From contig KN832888.1 of the NCBI GenBank assembly GCA_000827325.1, forward strand, positions 410,069 through 474,068: a DNA stretch of 64,000 nucleotides, read 5' to 3'. Positions 23,233 through 35,115 of this stretch are shown here, in pieces; position 1 is the stretch's first letter, and each line of letters begins with the position of its first letter. The notes beneath the pieces are model-generated. The model was not told the origin of the DNA, did not search any database, and saw nothing but the letters and a program-made list of their open reading frames with translations. This stretch comes from Oidiodendron maius Zn (lineage: Eukaryota > Ascomycota > Leotiomycetes > Myxotrichaceae). Made by a program: the position numbers and the translations under genes.

Positions 23233-24781
23233 TATGACGATTGTGGGGAGAGTTGTTGTCTTGAGTGATGGCTCTGTGAAGCGGTTGTTAGTACGGTAGA
23301 AGGGGATTTCGAGAGATGAAGTCAGCGCATGGGAGCTCGACCCGCAAGCGCGCAACAAAGTCTAAAATACTGGTCTAAGCTTAAGGCACTCTCGCCACGC
23401 ACATGAATCAATACGGCACGGGGCAAAATCAGGGGGTTGGTAAAGTCAAAGCCAATAGTATCACGTCTTTTGGGTTCCTAATCGATAATTTTGAGTCTTC
23501 CAAAGTTCCACGATCCATTCCAGGTCACGTCCCGACGAGCACCCACGCCATTCGAGTAGAGTGTACTGCTAGAAATCCCATACTGCGAGTTTTGATCCTT
23601 CCATCACCACAAGTTATTAGAAAGGAATCTACCAACATTGTTATACACCACTTTCACCGTCACGTAAGATCTCCAGGAAAAGGTATTGCACTCGGCTCAG
23701 AAGATTTTGTAAGGAGAGTGAGGCAAGGAGGGCAATGAAAATCGGAGAATATTTGTGTTAGATACACTGGAAGTCGCTAGAACTATCAAGTATTTTGGGC
23801 GAGATCTTGAAATCTAAAGTAAACGCCAGTGCAGCCCATAACACACAGCGTTCACTAGCTTTCCACACGCGCAAATTCCATTATCGGTCTGTGCCCTAAC
23901 GCCTTACTGATGACTCGGGATAATTTAAATCTTCAAATAGACGTATATCCGGTCGTTACTAGCAACGAGCTAGTCTCATAAGTGCACCTGAGCATAATGG
24001 AAAGAACAGGCTTGAACTTTGAGACCAAATCCTTAAACACTTGATAATACACGTAGATTTCCCGGTCGCTTTTTGTGCGGCGAAGGAAAATCACTTTTCG
24101 AGAGTGCGGATGACCAAAGCCTTCGGGCCTCCAAACCACATACTGTATGCCAGCACACCCCTCGCACGACTGAAAGTTTCGCAACGGTACGGCCTTGCGC
24201 CACAATGGAAACCACAGAATTTTGGAGAAAGTGAATCCTATGTCATATGGATTGCAATCTCGAAGAAAGCTACGAAATTCTTGACGTCGGAAACAACATT
24301 CACCCAACAGCTAGTATAAAAACCTAAGTTCCATAAAAACATTGATAAAGGAAAGATAGACGAAAATAATCCCATCTGAAGCGTTGCGTGAAGGATAAGG
24401 TGGATTTAGATAAGGGGAGGGTCGACTTGATCCTCTAACACTAACACTCCAATTCACGACGTTTGGTAATGACAGAAACTTAAACAACAGATACAAAGCT
24501 TGTCGGAATGCTTAACGGAGACGTGAGTTTATGTAGATTGATGTTCTGGGTTGTACAAGTGAGACTGATCAAGCTGTGTTGAACGCGCTGTCCAACAAGG
24601 CTCAACAGTCGTCGAGGAAGGTTTTAATGCCTCAGGTACCGAGGCAATAGACACTACACGTGACTCGATCCTGGCACGCCGGGCTCGCTTACCCTGGCGC
24701 ACACATTCAGCTTTTCAAATTCCATCTCGCGAATCGCGAATTTCAACCCACGACCATCCAACTCTTTCCCACGATTTCGCA
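23233..24781. other. Divergent promoter region between the WHIM/DDT gene and RPL8
   Basis: This 1.5-kb spacer has no conserved frames. The RPL8-proximal 150 bp carry an E-box CACGTG and a GGTACC-centred palindrome, described separately. The middle is AT-rich. No gene is recognised. Confidence 0.5.
24629..24662. promoter_or_regulatory. Candidate RPL8 promoter elements: GGTACC-centred palindrome and CACGTG box
   Basis: At 24629-24645 the arms GCCTC and GAGGC flank AGGTACC, a 17-nt near-perfect inverted repeat. At 24657-24662 is CACGTG, an E-box as bound by Cbf1/bHLH factors. Both lie 120-153 bp before the RPL8 ATG, where ribosomal protein gene activators usually bind. The role is inferred from position alone. 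Confidence 0.35.
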
Positions 24782-25661
24782 ATGGGTCGTGTTATCCGCA
24801 ACCAGAGAAAGGGTGCCGGGGGTATCTTCACCTCTAACTCCCGTCTCCGGAAAGCCCCAGCCAAGTTCAGAACCCTCGACTATGCCGAACGCTCAGGATA
24901 CATAAGGGGAGTTGTCTCCGAGGTGGTCCATGAGAGTGGAAGAGGTGCTCCTTTGGCCAAAGTCGTCTTCCGTGACCCTTATCGATTCAGACTCCATACT
25001 GAGACCTTCATCGCCAACGAGGGCATGTACACTGGCCAATTCATCTATGCCGGCAAGAACGCCAACCTCACGGTTGGCAACATCCTCCCCCTAGGCTCCG
25101 TCCCAGAAGGAACTGTTGTTTCGAATGTTGAGGAGAAGCCTGGAGACCGTGGTACTCTTGGACGAACATCTGGCAACTACGTTACCGTTATTGGCCACAA
25201 CCCCGACGAAGGCAAGACTCGAGTCAAGCTCCCATCTGGCGCAAAGAAGGTCATTAAGAGCAGTGCAAGAGGCATGATTGGTATCGTTGCTGGGGGTGGA
25301 AGAACTGACAAGCCATTGCTGAGTACGATTGAGCCCTCCATCATCTACGTTGTATTGAGCAAATTTGCTAACTGCATTTTACAGAGGCTTCCCGCGCGAA
25401 GCATAAGTTCGCCGTCAAGCGCAACTCATGGCCCAAGACACGTGGTGTTGCTATGAACCCCGTCGACCATCCTCACGGAGTATGGATTCCCAATAATGGA
25501 GAAATTGTGCAGACAGTGCTAACAATGGATAGGGTGGTAACCATCAACACATTGGTAAGGCTTCTACGATCTCGAGATACGCCGCACAAGGTCAAAAGGC
25601 GGGTCTCATCGCTGCTCGGAGAACTGGTCTGTTGCGCGGTACTCAGAAGGTCAAGGACTAA
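24782..25661 (+). CDS. RPL8: 60S ribosomal protein uL2 (L8 / yeast Rpl2)
   Basis: uL2 is a universally conserved large-subunit protein near the peptidyl transferase centre, needed for subunit joining. The start [16 protein letters not shown] is canonical. Three exons: 24782-25322, 25385-25479 and 25533-25661; introns 62 nt (GTACGA...TTTACAG, after KPLL) and 53 nt (GTATGG...GGATAG, within the glycine/histidine loop). The spliced protein is 254 aa, the standard eukaryotic length. Landmarks are [34 protein letters not shown] (the conserved loop, residues about 205-219) and the end GTQKVKD. The second intron splits the most conserved loop exactly between Gly codons. Identification is certain. Confidence 0.97.
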
Positions 25662-26100
25662 AGGGATTGAGGGTGGATTTCCTTATTTTCGGACATTGCT
25701 GGCTTTGCATCGTTGTACCTTTCGGATGGAGCACAGCGAGGATGAAAGAAAAATACTAGAATCAAATGCTCCATGTTTGATGTGACCTTGCTGATTGAAT
25801 CTGAGCCATTGATATGACCTACCGTCAATACTATCGCCTCCCGACGTGCAGGGCTAGCTTGTGACGATTTTATTTTTTAGTTAAGAAATTGGCACAGCGG
25901 GTACAGACTGGAATGAACCGGAGTATTTACAACAAATAATGTCGGACTATTGCAATATATTGGGTTCCGAAAATATAGCCTTCGGTAGTTTGTAGAGGGA
26001 GCGTGCGAGACCCCGAGAACACCGCCAACCCCGCCAAATAGGCCGGCGGGCAGAACACCATCCCACTACAACTTCAGAATAGCCGTAGAACGAGCCAAAG
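25662..26100. other. Intergenic spacer between RPL8 and adenosine kinase
   Basis: A 439-bp spacer between tandem genes: RPL8 3' flank and adenosine kinase promoter. The last 150 bp before 26101 are GC-richer. No other feature is seen. Confidence 0.45.
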
Positions 26101-27450
26101 ATGTCTGCCACCAAAGAATATGCCCTTCTCTGCTTAGAGAACCCGCTGCTTGGTATGTTTGCACTGTTCTTCTTCTCGAAGTTAATTGTTCGCAACAATT
26201 ACTCCTTTCCACACTAGAACCAGCACCGAACTGCATTATCAGATTTTTACATACCCTCATCAACCAGCTCTGTCTCCTTCAAACTGACGCTCGTTGCATA
26301 GATATCCAAGCACAAGGCGACGATGCTCTCCTTGCTAAGTATGGCCTCAAGCCCAATGATGCGATCCTTGCGGAAGAGAAGCACTTGGATATCTACGAAG
26401 ACCTCTTGAACAACTATTCTGCCAAGCTTATCGCTGGTGGAGGAGCGCAGAACACTGCTCGAGGCGCTCAGTATATGCTCCCTCCAAACTCTGTTGTCTA
26501 CCTCGGCGGCGTTGGCGATGACAAGTACGCTGCTATCCTCCACGATGCCGTAAAGCAGGCTGGCTTAAGGGTCGAATACCGCGTCGACAAGAAGGAGAAG
26601 ACTGGCCGCTGTGGTGTCGTCATCACGGGACACAACCGTTCGATGTGCACTGACCTGGGTGCCGCAAATCATTACGACCTTGACCATTTGAAGAGCCCTG
26701 AAGTTTGGAAGCTGGTCGAGGGTGCTACTCACTACTTCGTTGGCGGTTACCATTTGACAGTTTGCCCTCCAGCCATCCAGGCTCTCGCAGAAGAGGCAGC
26801 CAAGAATAACAAGGCTTTTGTCTTCTCCCTCTCCGCGCCATTCATCCCCCAATTCTTCAAGGACCCTCTCGATGCTACTGCGCCATACTGGGACTATGTC
26901 ATTGGTAATGAGACCGAAGCTCTCTCCTACGCCGAGAACCACGGACTGGAGACCAAGGACATCAAGGAGATTGCCAAACACCTTGCTGCGCTTCCCAAGG
27001 CAAACACGAAAAGAGAGCGAGTCGCTATTATCACGCAAGGCACCCTCCCCACCATTGTTGTGGTAAATGGCCAGGATGCAAAAGAGTACCCCGTTCACCC
27101 CATCGACACAAGCCTGATCAATGATACTACAGGTGCTGGTGACGCCTTTGCTGCGGGTTTCACTGCCGGCCTCGTCGCTGGTGTGTCTCTGGATCAATGC
27201 GTTGACCAAGGCCAATGGTTGGCCAAGCTGAGCATTCAAGAATTGGGCCCTTCGTACGTATACTCTTTCCTAGTTGTTTAAATCACGGTCACGGTCACTG
27301 GGTATCCAAGTATTTAGAAGATGCTTTTGAATTAATTTGGCCAGCATGATTCCGAAAAAGATATACCTCCCATCTCGGAAAACAAACTAACGAATATCCT
27401 TTCGCAGATTCCCTTTTCCCAAGCAGACCTATAAGCCTTCAGGCAACTGA
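26101..27450 (+). CDS. ADO1: Adenosine kinase (PfkB family)
   Basis: Adenosine kinase phosphorylates adenosine to AMP, salvaging purine and removing the adenosine made from S-adenosylhomocysteine, which keeps methylation running. Three exons: 26101-26152, 26302-27253 and 27408-27450, giving 348 aa. The two introns (149 and 154 nt) are long for this window. The first splits a Gly/Asp codon after ENPLL to give ENPLLDIQAQGDD; the second places the terminal FPFPKQTYKPSGN on a 43-nt exon. Motifs: GGGAQNTARGAQYML (substrate binding, family signature), then YLGGVGDDKYA, the acceptor-side GRCGVVITG, and NDTTGAGDAFAAGF with the catalytic Asp near residue 298. Without splicing of the last intron the protein would end in an unrelated VYSFLVV tail. 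Confidence 0.95.
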
Positions 27451-27825
27451 GAATTTACCATGAATTTGCATCTCAGATTTTAGACGGCGTTCAGGAAGGG
27501 TTTCAACAACGGGAGCGTCCAAAATCTGAGGTAGGCTCCATGAGGCCATGAGAGATGACCCTGTATGATCCTCCACGATCACAGAATAGAACATGCTATT
27601 TATTAGAAAACCCGAAATCCATTCTGAACTCCTAATAAGGAGTTGGAAGTACTGAGCCTGCATGCATTTTTGTGACAGTTGACTGGTGGCAGCCCTTATT
27701 CATGTGGACAATTCTAATCACTACTGTAACTTTTCCTGCCAATTAATATGATCGGTGGGAATACCTATCCATGAGACTTAGAAGGAGTTACATGCTTAAT
27801 TTTGACGGTGCTGGTAGCAGACTAT
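27451..27825. other. Convergent 3' spacer between adenosine kinase and the EST1-like gene
   Basis: A 375-bp gap between convergent stops, AT-rich, with no conserved frame. It is presumably both 3' UTRs. Confidence 0.5.
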
Positions 27826-30489
27826 TCAGCCCCTCTGTCCTCCAGGTGGAGTCTGAACATAACCTCCCCAAGATGGCTGGCTATTATCCCAGATAGAGCT
27901 CCGCAACATCGCGTTTCTCTCGAAGTCGCTAGTGCCAGCATATGCTGTCATATTGTTCTCATGATTCATATTATACGATGACTTGCCCCAGGTGCTATCT
28001 TTCGAGAATCGTTCGCCACCATGAGGTGTGTTAGCGTAGATACTGCTAGAGTTGGTGAAGGCAGATGGCGTTATAGACATTGGCATAAACTGCTTTGCGA
28101 GGGATTCCTGCAGTATACTATTAACCGCTTCTGTATCGGGATTACTTGGCCGTCTAGAGCCTGCCGCACCGGAAGCGCTGTTTTGTGGACTTTGGTAACT
28201 GACGAATCCATCTTGGTGTCCAGACGTGGCAAGCTGGATAGGGGGGATGCTGCGTCCAAGACTTTCACGCTTTGGACTGTGATGGGAAAGCTCATTAGGC
28301 TGCGGCGTGAATGGAGAGCTCCAAATTCCTGGCAGGCTCGGAAGCATGCCTTGCGTGTTAATACGGGGTGGCTGGAAGTCGTTACGACCGATGGAGGTGA
28401 ATATTTCGTCTGCCGTATGGTCATGCATACCATATGATGTTTCATTGCTTACAGAATGACCTCCCGGGGAAGGCCCAAGAAGACTATCGACCATTCGATG
28501 CATATCCGTATCCATACTCTGATGCGACTGGGTTACTCGTACGCTCCCAGCGCGCACAATATCCTGGCTACTATCAGTGGCAGATTGAGGAACCTTCATA
28601 CCACCCTTGGCACGACGTCTAGGGCTTGTGGAAGTAGTCGGGGTAGCCGCATAGCTGAAGTCAGTTGACTGATTAGAATCATCCGAGAGCTTAAACTCAA
28701 GCGTGCTCGTATTCAGTTCGAGAGGAAGGTTCTCTTTCTGTCGCATAACTAAAGCACAGAGCAGAATGTCGCGGATTCGACCTTTCATTTCAATGTTTGG
28801 GTGATTACGCTCGATTCCTGCATCCGAACTTCTAGGCTTTGGCAGTCCATCCTCACAGCCATAAAAGTTACATTCAGGAGGAAGAGAGGGGTCACGAAAC
28901 GGCATAAAGCCAACGGTAGCCTCATCCTCTTCGAGTAAGTAGTTCACGATTGGAAGTTCCTTGACAGGGAACAAATGGATAAGTTTCGTGAGAACGCCGG
29001 CGTAACCGCGCAACATCTCCTTGATGAACGGAGATATCGGCTGGTTGCGTACGGTAGCGATAATGATCAGCGCACGAGAAATAAGCCAAATGCTGTATTG
29101 GCGGAAGGCTGGTAGGACCCTGCGGGTAATGACTGTGATCATCTCCGGTGCTCGTCCTGGTTGTGGCGTTCCAGTCTCACTGGGTAGATCCTCTCCGGCA
29201 TCTTGCACCTCCAGTTCAGGTTGCATCGTTTGAAGAAGAACGCTGAGGAAACGAATGTTGAAACGGAGAAAGAAGTAAAAAGATTCAATGCTTGACTCTT
29301 TAGCACCAGAGCCTTCTCCTAAGTAAAATTAAAATTAATAGTTCGGCGAAGTGGACAATCTAGCTTACTCTTGACTCTCTCCCCAGCAAAGTACTCTGCA
29401 GCAATATTGACGATTACCAGTTTGAGAAAGGTTTCCTCAAACGCTTGTTCCTTAAGCAGACGAGCTACACGAGACAGAACCTCATTTTCAAGTTCATCAT
29501 GACCCGGGAATTTGGCCCCGGTATAAAATCTGGCATGCAAGCGAACAAACCACAAGATTAGAGTGGCTTCGTTGTTACCACTGGTGTTCGAGAGGGACTT
29601 CTCCCAAGCCGTGGTGATCTTTTTGAATTCTATTTCGAGATTTCCCTCGGCAAGGGGATGTGGCTGCTCGACAGCAATGGCACGATAGAGGTGATAAACG
29701 GCATCTAGGTGATTTACATCGGCCAGGGCTATAACTGCCATTTGGTTGTGGGAGCTTCCTGAATGGGGACAGAGATCACCAGCCAGACTATAGTAGCCCA
29801 ATGCAGGCGCCCATGTACGATTCTTGGTCCTAAGCTCATTTCGATAGCGGGACAAATCTCCAAGACGTAGGAGTGTTGCATGGCATGATTTTTCGATGAG
29901 GCTTTTGATATGCGGAGTAACCTGCTCACGCTCGTCAACCGTTTGAGTATCGAGGGAGAGACGGTCGGCAATTCGACGCAATTCCCTCAGGCCATCAAAG
30001 TGAGATGCAAGGCGTTGGATGTAGCCTTTATAATAGAACTGTGCTGTCTTGATGAAGTTAACATATCTTTGTTCCAGCTTGCGTCTCTCAACGTGTCGTG
30101 ACGGCTGGTTTTCTCGATAGTGAGCAACCAGTCTTTTGTAGCGATCTTTGATGAGACTATGAGATGCCCAAAGGCGAAGTTCTACCTCCTGTTCGGTAGC
30201 ATATTCGAAGTCAAGGAAGATGGTCGTCTCGCAAGCAATTCGTAGCCTATTAAGCCGTCAAACAAGCCTGCATGATTAGCGGGAATACTTACTCCTCAAC
30301 GAGATTGTCAACATCCTTGAAGCGAGGTTTATTATCTCTATTCTTGAGCTCATTCTCCAATTCTTTCTCGATCTGCTGAGCGTACCTACGGCGGACAGTC
30401 AGCCCCGCTGCAAGCAGAGGGAGGGGACCGATCTGAGGGACTCACTTCCACTTTTGTAAGGCCGCCACCTTCGGCGTTCCTTGTTCCAT
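27826..30489 (-). CDS. EST1/SMG7-like telomerase and nonsense-mediated decay protein
   Basis: Est1/Ebs1/Smg7 proteins have an N-terminal 14-3-3-like fold plus TPR helices and act in telomerase recruitment or in mRNA decay by binding phosphorylated Upf1. Four exons: 30489-30446, 30385-30293, 30246-29369 and 29318-27826 (introns 60, 46 and 50 nt); total 836 codons, 835 aa. Start MEQGTPKVAALQKWKYAQQIEK. The EST1 domain is marked by RKLEQRYVNFIKTAQFYYKGY, RYRNELRTKNRTWAPALGYY, and SLAGDLCPHSGSSHNQMAVIAL, the latter typical of Smg7 helices. A central DNA/RNA-binding-type domain follows (AVYHLYRAIAVEQPHPLAEGN), then a long Ser/Asn/Pro-rich tail with Trp-containing ends. Filamentous ascomycetes usually have one such gene of this kind; whether it serves telomerase, NMD or both cannot be read from sequence. 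Confidence 0.87.
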
Positions 30490-31084
30490 TTCTTGTGTGT
30501 GCGCGTAAATTGGATGTCGACCCCCGTCAACCCGTAGGCTAGATTTGACGTGAGTCTGCCTCCTCGAAGCGGTGTTGGTTGATACGATCCATAGGTGTGG
30601 CGGCGTGGAGTTGATTCCCTCGTTACTTTCGCCGGGTAAGAAGTGAGTGAGGCAGACGGCGCAAAGGAAGGCGTATGAAAGAATAGATATCTAGGTAGAT
30701 ACGGCGAAGTGAATTCAGAGCTGGAGCAGACCATGGAGAACTGCAACCTCCGGACCAGAGCGGCGACGGGTTCCAGTGAGCCGCCACTGGAGATTGCTAG
30801 AGCGACTCCACTCTTAGGACCCTGGCGCACGGCCATCGCGAGGCTGACCGAACTGTGGCGGTGCACTATTTCACATCTCTATAAGGCTGCTCGCGGCAGC
30901 ATTGATGGATGATTGTCCAAACAACAAATCCACATTTCGGACCAACGGTTGCCTGTGTATGCTGTGTTCCTCTGAATTCCGATTACGTGCAAAAGATATT
31001 CACATCCTGATCAACTGAAATAGACAATCAGAGGAAGTCTTACATGGGGATCAAGTAAATTACCCACTTCCACCACCTTCGCAG
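30490..31084. promoter_or_regulatory. Divergent promoter between the EST1-like and ZNF511-like genes
   Basis: A 595-bp region between two divergent starts. A minus-strand open frame covering 30399-30866 overlaps the EST1-like exon 1 in another frame and is not conserved. No specific factor site stands out. Confidence 0.4.
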
Positions 31085-31884
31085 ATGGCCAAGCGCTCAC
31101 GAGAGGACTTTGAGCCTTCGTCTCCAGTTTCCGGCAGCCGAGGATATTCAATAGCTTCTACACCCTTAAGCAGCACCGAAGAGACACAGGAACAAGTGTC
31201 TTCCTCCAAGATTGTTGGACGTGATACGACAAGCGGTCTAGATCCACCAACGGTTGAGATGCGATGCTCCCTGCCACCCCATCATCAGACGCTCTTATTT
31301 TCATCCTACGAGGAATACGAAGTTCATTATAACAAGACTCACGTCAATCGATGTATAGAATGCCGCAAAAACTTTCCTACAGAACACTTCTTGAATCTCC
31401 ATATCGAGGAAAATCATGATGCCTTAATTAGTGTCAAAAGGGAGAGGGGAGAGAAAACAGTCCGTATATGTATCTTATGGCGAACAGTGATCCCGAATAT
31501 TTGCTGATTTTCTTAAAGTACTCCTGCTTTGTTGAGGATTGTGACAAAAAATGCTCAACTCCACAGAAGAGACGGCTACACTTGATAGACAAGCATCTCT
31601 TTCCTAAAGACTATGATTTTTATATTATAAACGATGGCATTGACTATCGAAGCTCTCTGTTAAAGTCGGGAAGGCAGCGCATGAGGAATTCCGCAGCCCA
31701 GCAGATGATGGATGCCGATGACAAGATACAGGGACGTAGCTCAACACTGGAAAGCACCACCGAGGACGACAGTCATGATATAGAAGGGTTAACGGGTGCC
31801 ATGTCAGCCCTTAAATTCGTGCCTCCGAGTGTGAGATTTGGCAGAGGACGAGGAGGTGGCCGAGGAGGGTTTAGCAAATCGTGA
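31085..31884 (+). CDS. C2H2 zinc finger protein, ZNF511-like
   Basis: About 246 aa in two exons: 31085-31459 and 31519-31884. Three C2H2-like units are visible: a degenerate first one (MRCSLPPHHQTLLFSSYEEYEVHYNKTH), then CIECRKNFPTEHFLNLHIEENH, and CFVEDCDKKCSTPQKRRLHLIDKH followed by LFPKDYDFYII. This spacing and the closing FPKDYDF are the hallmark of the ZNF511 family, whose role is poorly known. The C-terminus is a glycine/arginine-rich patch (FGRGRGGGRGGF) of the RNA-binding type. The 59-nt intron uses a weak donor, GTCCGT; it is the only phase-0 GT that keeps GEKT joined to YSCFVEDC. Retention would truncate the protein after finger two. Confidence 0.78.
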
Positions 31885-32187
31885 ATAGAAGACTTCAGAC
31901 AGTAATCCAGATCTCAATGCTGATCTGTCGTCGTTAGTGCATTCGAATATCATACTGTACCTCGGCGTAGACGAGGGGTATTCTTGGGTGCACACCTTAG
32001 TCGTGATTATATAATACCACAGGGGTCCGCTCGGTGCCAGCCACACTTTCCACGACCTCGGCCTCTCGATCTGGACAGGAGCTCGTGTGAGCGAACACTT
32101 CCTATCGGGCCTTGTATTGCGATTTTCACAGTTATCGATAGTTCTGGTGACCGGTATGTTACAGCTGCCACCTCGAACTAATACGCC
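31885..32187. other. Spacer between the ZNF511-like gene and PEX3
   Basis: A 303-bp spacer between two tandem genes. It holds the 3' flank of the former and the promoter of PEX3. No conserved frame is seen. Confidence 0.45.
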
Positions 32188-33885
32188 ATGATCGCCGCCA
32201 CTCGAAGATGGTTCCGGCGGAATAGAACTCCCCTTGCTATCGGTTTCGGCGTTGTGGGTGCTGGGTATTTGGTGACGCATTATGTCCTGTCAAAAATATC
32301 GGATGCCAGAGAGCGTATGAGCAGCGATCGCATAGCTCGAGAGAAGTAAGTCTGTAGACTGCGGATGCAATGAAACCCCGACTAATCCGTTACTTTGCAG
32401 CCTCCGCCGACGGTTCGAGCAAAACCAAGAAGACTGCACCTTCACTGTCCTCGCCCTCCTCCCGAGCGCGACGGATAATATACTGGCCGAATTAGAAACA
32501 GAACGGATTACATTCGAGTTACAGCAACAGAAGGCTGCCAAGTTAGCCCGGAATGGGGAGAATCATCCCTCGGAATTGGGCTCCGGTCCTCCAAGCATGA
32601 CGGATGATGATAGCAAAAGTATGGCCAGTCTGCAAAGTGAAAGTGGTATCCATGCTAGCCAGATTGCGGTGCCTTCTGTATCTATTATTTCTGAAGGGGC
32701 GCAGGATGGAAAACAGCAATCACAGAAGGCAAAAAGGTCAAAGCTTCAATTGTGGAACGATTTGAAGATTAGCGGCAAGTACGCCACAACATTTCAAGGC
32801 CTATTCTAACAGTATGTGTAGCAATCACCAGAGCCTTCACATTAATTTATACTCTCGCTCTCCTAACTCTCCTCACTCGAATACAACTCAACCTTCTCGG
32901 CCGGCGAAGTTATCTCTCGAGCGTAGTATCTCTTGCGACGGGAGGGATGGAGCAGTCTACAATAAGCCTTGAGAATCACGATGATGATAACCCGGACCAA
33001 GCATATGGGAATGATTTTGAGACCAACAGGCGATACCTGACATTCAGTTGGTGGCTCCTTCATCGAGGCTGGAGGGAAGTCATGCTCAAGGTGGAAGCTG
33101 CTGTAAACGACGTCTTTAGCACTCTCAGTCCGAGGGAGGACGTGACGATGCAAATGTTCTCAGAGCTGACTCTCGAAGTTCGGAAGCGTGTTGAAGGTGC
33201 TACCGAGGCTGACAGGCAGGCTACCAGCTGGCTGGAGTTCCTACTTCCACCCAGAGATCAAGAAGAATTCGTGCTCAAGGAGTCTGGAATGAGCACAGAT
33301 CCTTCCACTCCCAGCACTGCATTGCCCTCCACTAACCCTCTTCGGCGCCTTGTTGACGAGACCTCGGATCTGATTGAGTCTCCGCCCTTTTCACATGTGC
33401 TTACCAGGCTCCTCGATGCTGGATTCTCTACTCTTGTCGACCAGAAAATCGCGCAACAGGCTTTCAAGATACCTGCCACTCCCGATGTTCCCGAGTTGGA
33501 AGCTCCGAGAGTCATGGAGGTCTTCGACCCAAAGCCTGTTAAGTTGCCAATTGTTCTAGCCATCTTGACAAGACAAGCCCATTCAATCGGCAATGGTGTG
33601 CCAAACGAATATCTACAGTCCATGGAGCAGGTTAAAGATCTAGAGGCGTTTGCAGCAGTGGTATACTCAAGCAATTGGGAGAGCGAGATCAGCCCAATAA
33701 ATAGCGGTGGCAGCGCTAGCTTCGTGCAGCAAGATGGACCATTAGGACCGGAAATTGTGGCTGCAGGTAGTAACCAGGCATCGTACGAAGCCGGTCCCGG
33801 TCAAGAGAGCATTGTAGACATCGGAACTACAAGCACTTTTGAAAGCGCCTGGGGCAAAGCCGTGGAGAGCACGGAAAAAGTCTAA
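32188..33885 (+). CDS. PEX3: Peroxin-3 (Pex3), peroxisomal membrane biogenesis factor
   Basis: Pex3 sits in the ER/peroxisome membrane and docks Pex19 with cargo membrane proteins; it also anchors inheritance and pexophagy factors. Start MIAATRRWFRRNRTPLAIGF: a basic head then a membrane segment near residues 15-34. Exons: 32188-32345, 32401-32774 and 32822-33885, giving 531 aa. Landmarks are ARERMSSDRIARENLRRRFEQ, NQEDCTFTVLALLP (Pex3 signature), KLQLWNDLKIS, and a second hydrophobic part AITRAFTLIYTLALLTLLTR. Intron 1 is 55 nt GT-AG. Intron 2 (47 nt) must use a GC donor: AGCG|GCAAGT...TTCTAAC...TGTGTAG. No GT donor gives the right phase, whereas GCAAGT is the classical GC-AG consensus. The acidic/Ser C-terminus ends at 33885. 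Confidence 0.93.
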
Positions 33886-34417
33886 GCGTACAGAATAATC
33901 GTCCAATAGAGTTTCTGGGTTTAGTCAAGACAACCTGGGGTATAGGAACATTGGCAGCAGGAAGAGAGGGACATTGTGTTCAAATCTCTGGGCCTGTTAA
34001 GAAATATGTAAAATACCATAGTGACTCTTCTATATATTACAGGTAAACAAAGGCTCATCGACCCCAGGTTCCTACTTCCGAATGTAGCATTGCCAACGAC
34101 AGATATTATGGCAGTGATGTATTGATTTAGAGCCGCCCTCTACTGTATTTAGATACGTAGTTTCAGCTCCCACCCTAATGATTGCTATCAAAATCAGGAT
34201 ATAATTCTAGTGTGCGTGATAATGCCACGGTGTCGAACCTGAAGCGCTCCTGGACCTTTACTCCGTCCACCTATTTGTACATTTAAAGCGCCTCTGAACA
34301 CCTGTTACCTTTGAACGCCGCGCTGGATGCTACTCTCTATATGCTGAACGAGATATCCAGGACCATTCTTCGGCTTCTGACTATTGAATCATGGCGTAAG
34401 ATGGGTACCCTGTTATT
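33886..34417. other. Convergent 3' spacer between PEX3 and BET5
   Basis: A 532-bp gap between convergent stops. It is AT-rich with no conserved frame and probably holds two 3' UTRs. Confidence 0.5.
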
Positions 34418-35115
34418 TCAAAGGACTCCTTTCACGAATTGATCCAGTGCCAGTTCAAACAATTCGTTCGCAACACCCTCGCCTTTCGGATGTTCAACTG
34501 GAGATAGGGGGTTCTTGACGACTGTCCAAAATTGTTAGTATTAGGTAAAAAAATCCCTTCCTATTTTCTTACCGAACTCAATGTATAGATTCACGTATAT
34601 TTGATGTAGGACATTGCGCATATTGAGAGTTTGCGTATCTGTAAGCATCACGAACTTGATGTTGGTCGGAGACTCATAGAAGTGCAGTTTATATTGACCT
34701 GTCCGATACGATATGAAGCTGCATCACCATGTCGTCAGCAACGTAAACCAGGTTATGTGACTCTCCCTTACCTGTCATCAGGGCCTCCCAGCTTCCGCAC
34801 CATGTTTCGCAGCGAGAATATAGTTCCAAATATGAGCTTTGCATCATCCTTTGCGCTCAGCCGAGCCGGCCGTGGCCGAGCAGCCGCAGTATCGGTGATA
34901 GCTGGGTTGCTAGTATTGCTCGAGCCAGATATGGGTCTCCCCTGCCCTCCGCCAGAAGATACTGGCCGTTCTTGCGCTGCCCACAATCTCGAGTAGATGC
35001 ACTCCGCTGTTCATAGGTCAGCATGCTTTCCCCACGTCCTATACGCGCTGGAGTAAAATTGAATCCGTTTAAACTTACTATGACGGTCAAAAATGTAAAA
35101 GGAGTAGACCACCAT
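34418..35115 (-). CDS. BET5: TRAPP complex subunit Bet5 (TRAPPC1)
   Basis: Bet5 is a longin-fold subunit of the TRAPP complexes, which activate the Ypt1/Rab1 GTPase in ER-Golgi and autophagy traffic. The gene is hidden from simple frame scans by four small exons: 35115-35079, 35006-34772, 34718-34573 and 34521-34418 (introns 72, 53 and 51 nt), summing to 174 codons. The spliced product starts MVVYSFYIFDRHTECIYSR, the family start, then a Gly/Ser/Pro linker, DDAKLIFGTIFSLRNMVRKL, and SFISYRTGQYKLHFYESPTN. It closes with KFVMLTDTQ, NVLHQIYVNLYIEFVVKNPL and a VEHPKGEGV / ELFELALDQFV end. All splice sites are GT-AG. It is divergent from the CaMKK gene with 247 bp between starts. Confidence 0.93.

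Noticed and set aside
26565-27239. Minus-strand 224-aa frame antisense to adenosine kinase
   Set aside because: Complementary to a clearly coding exon; no domain.
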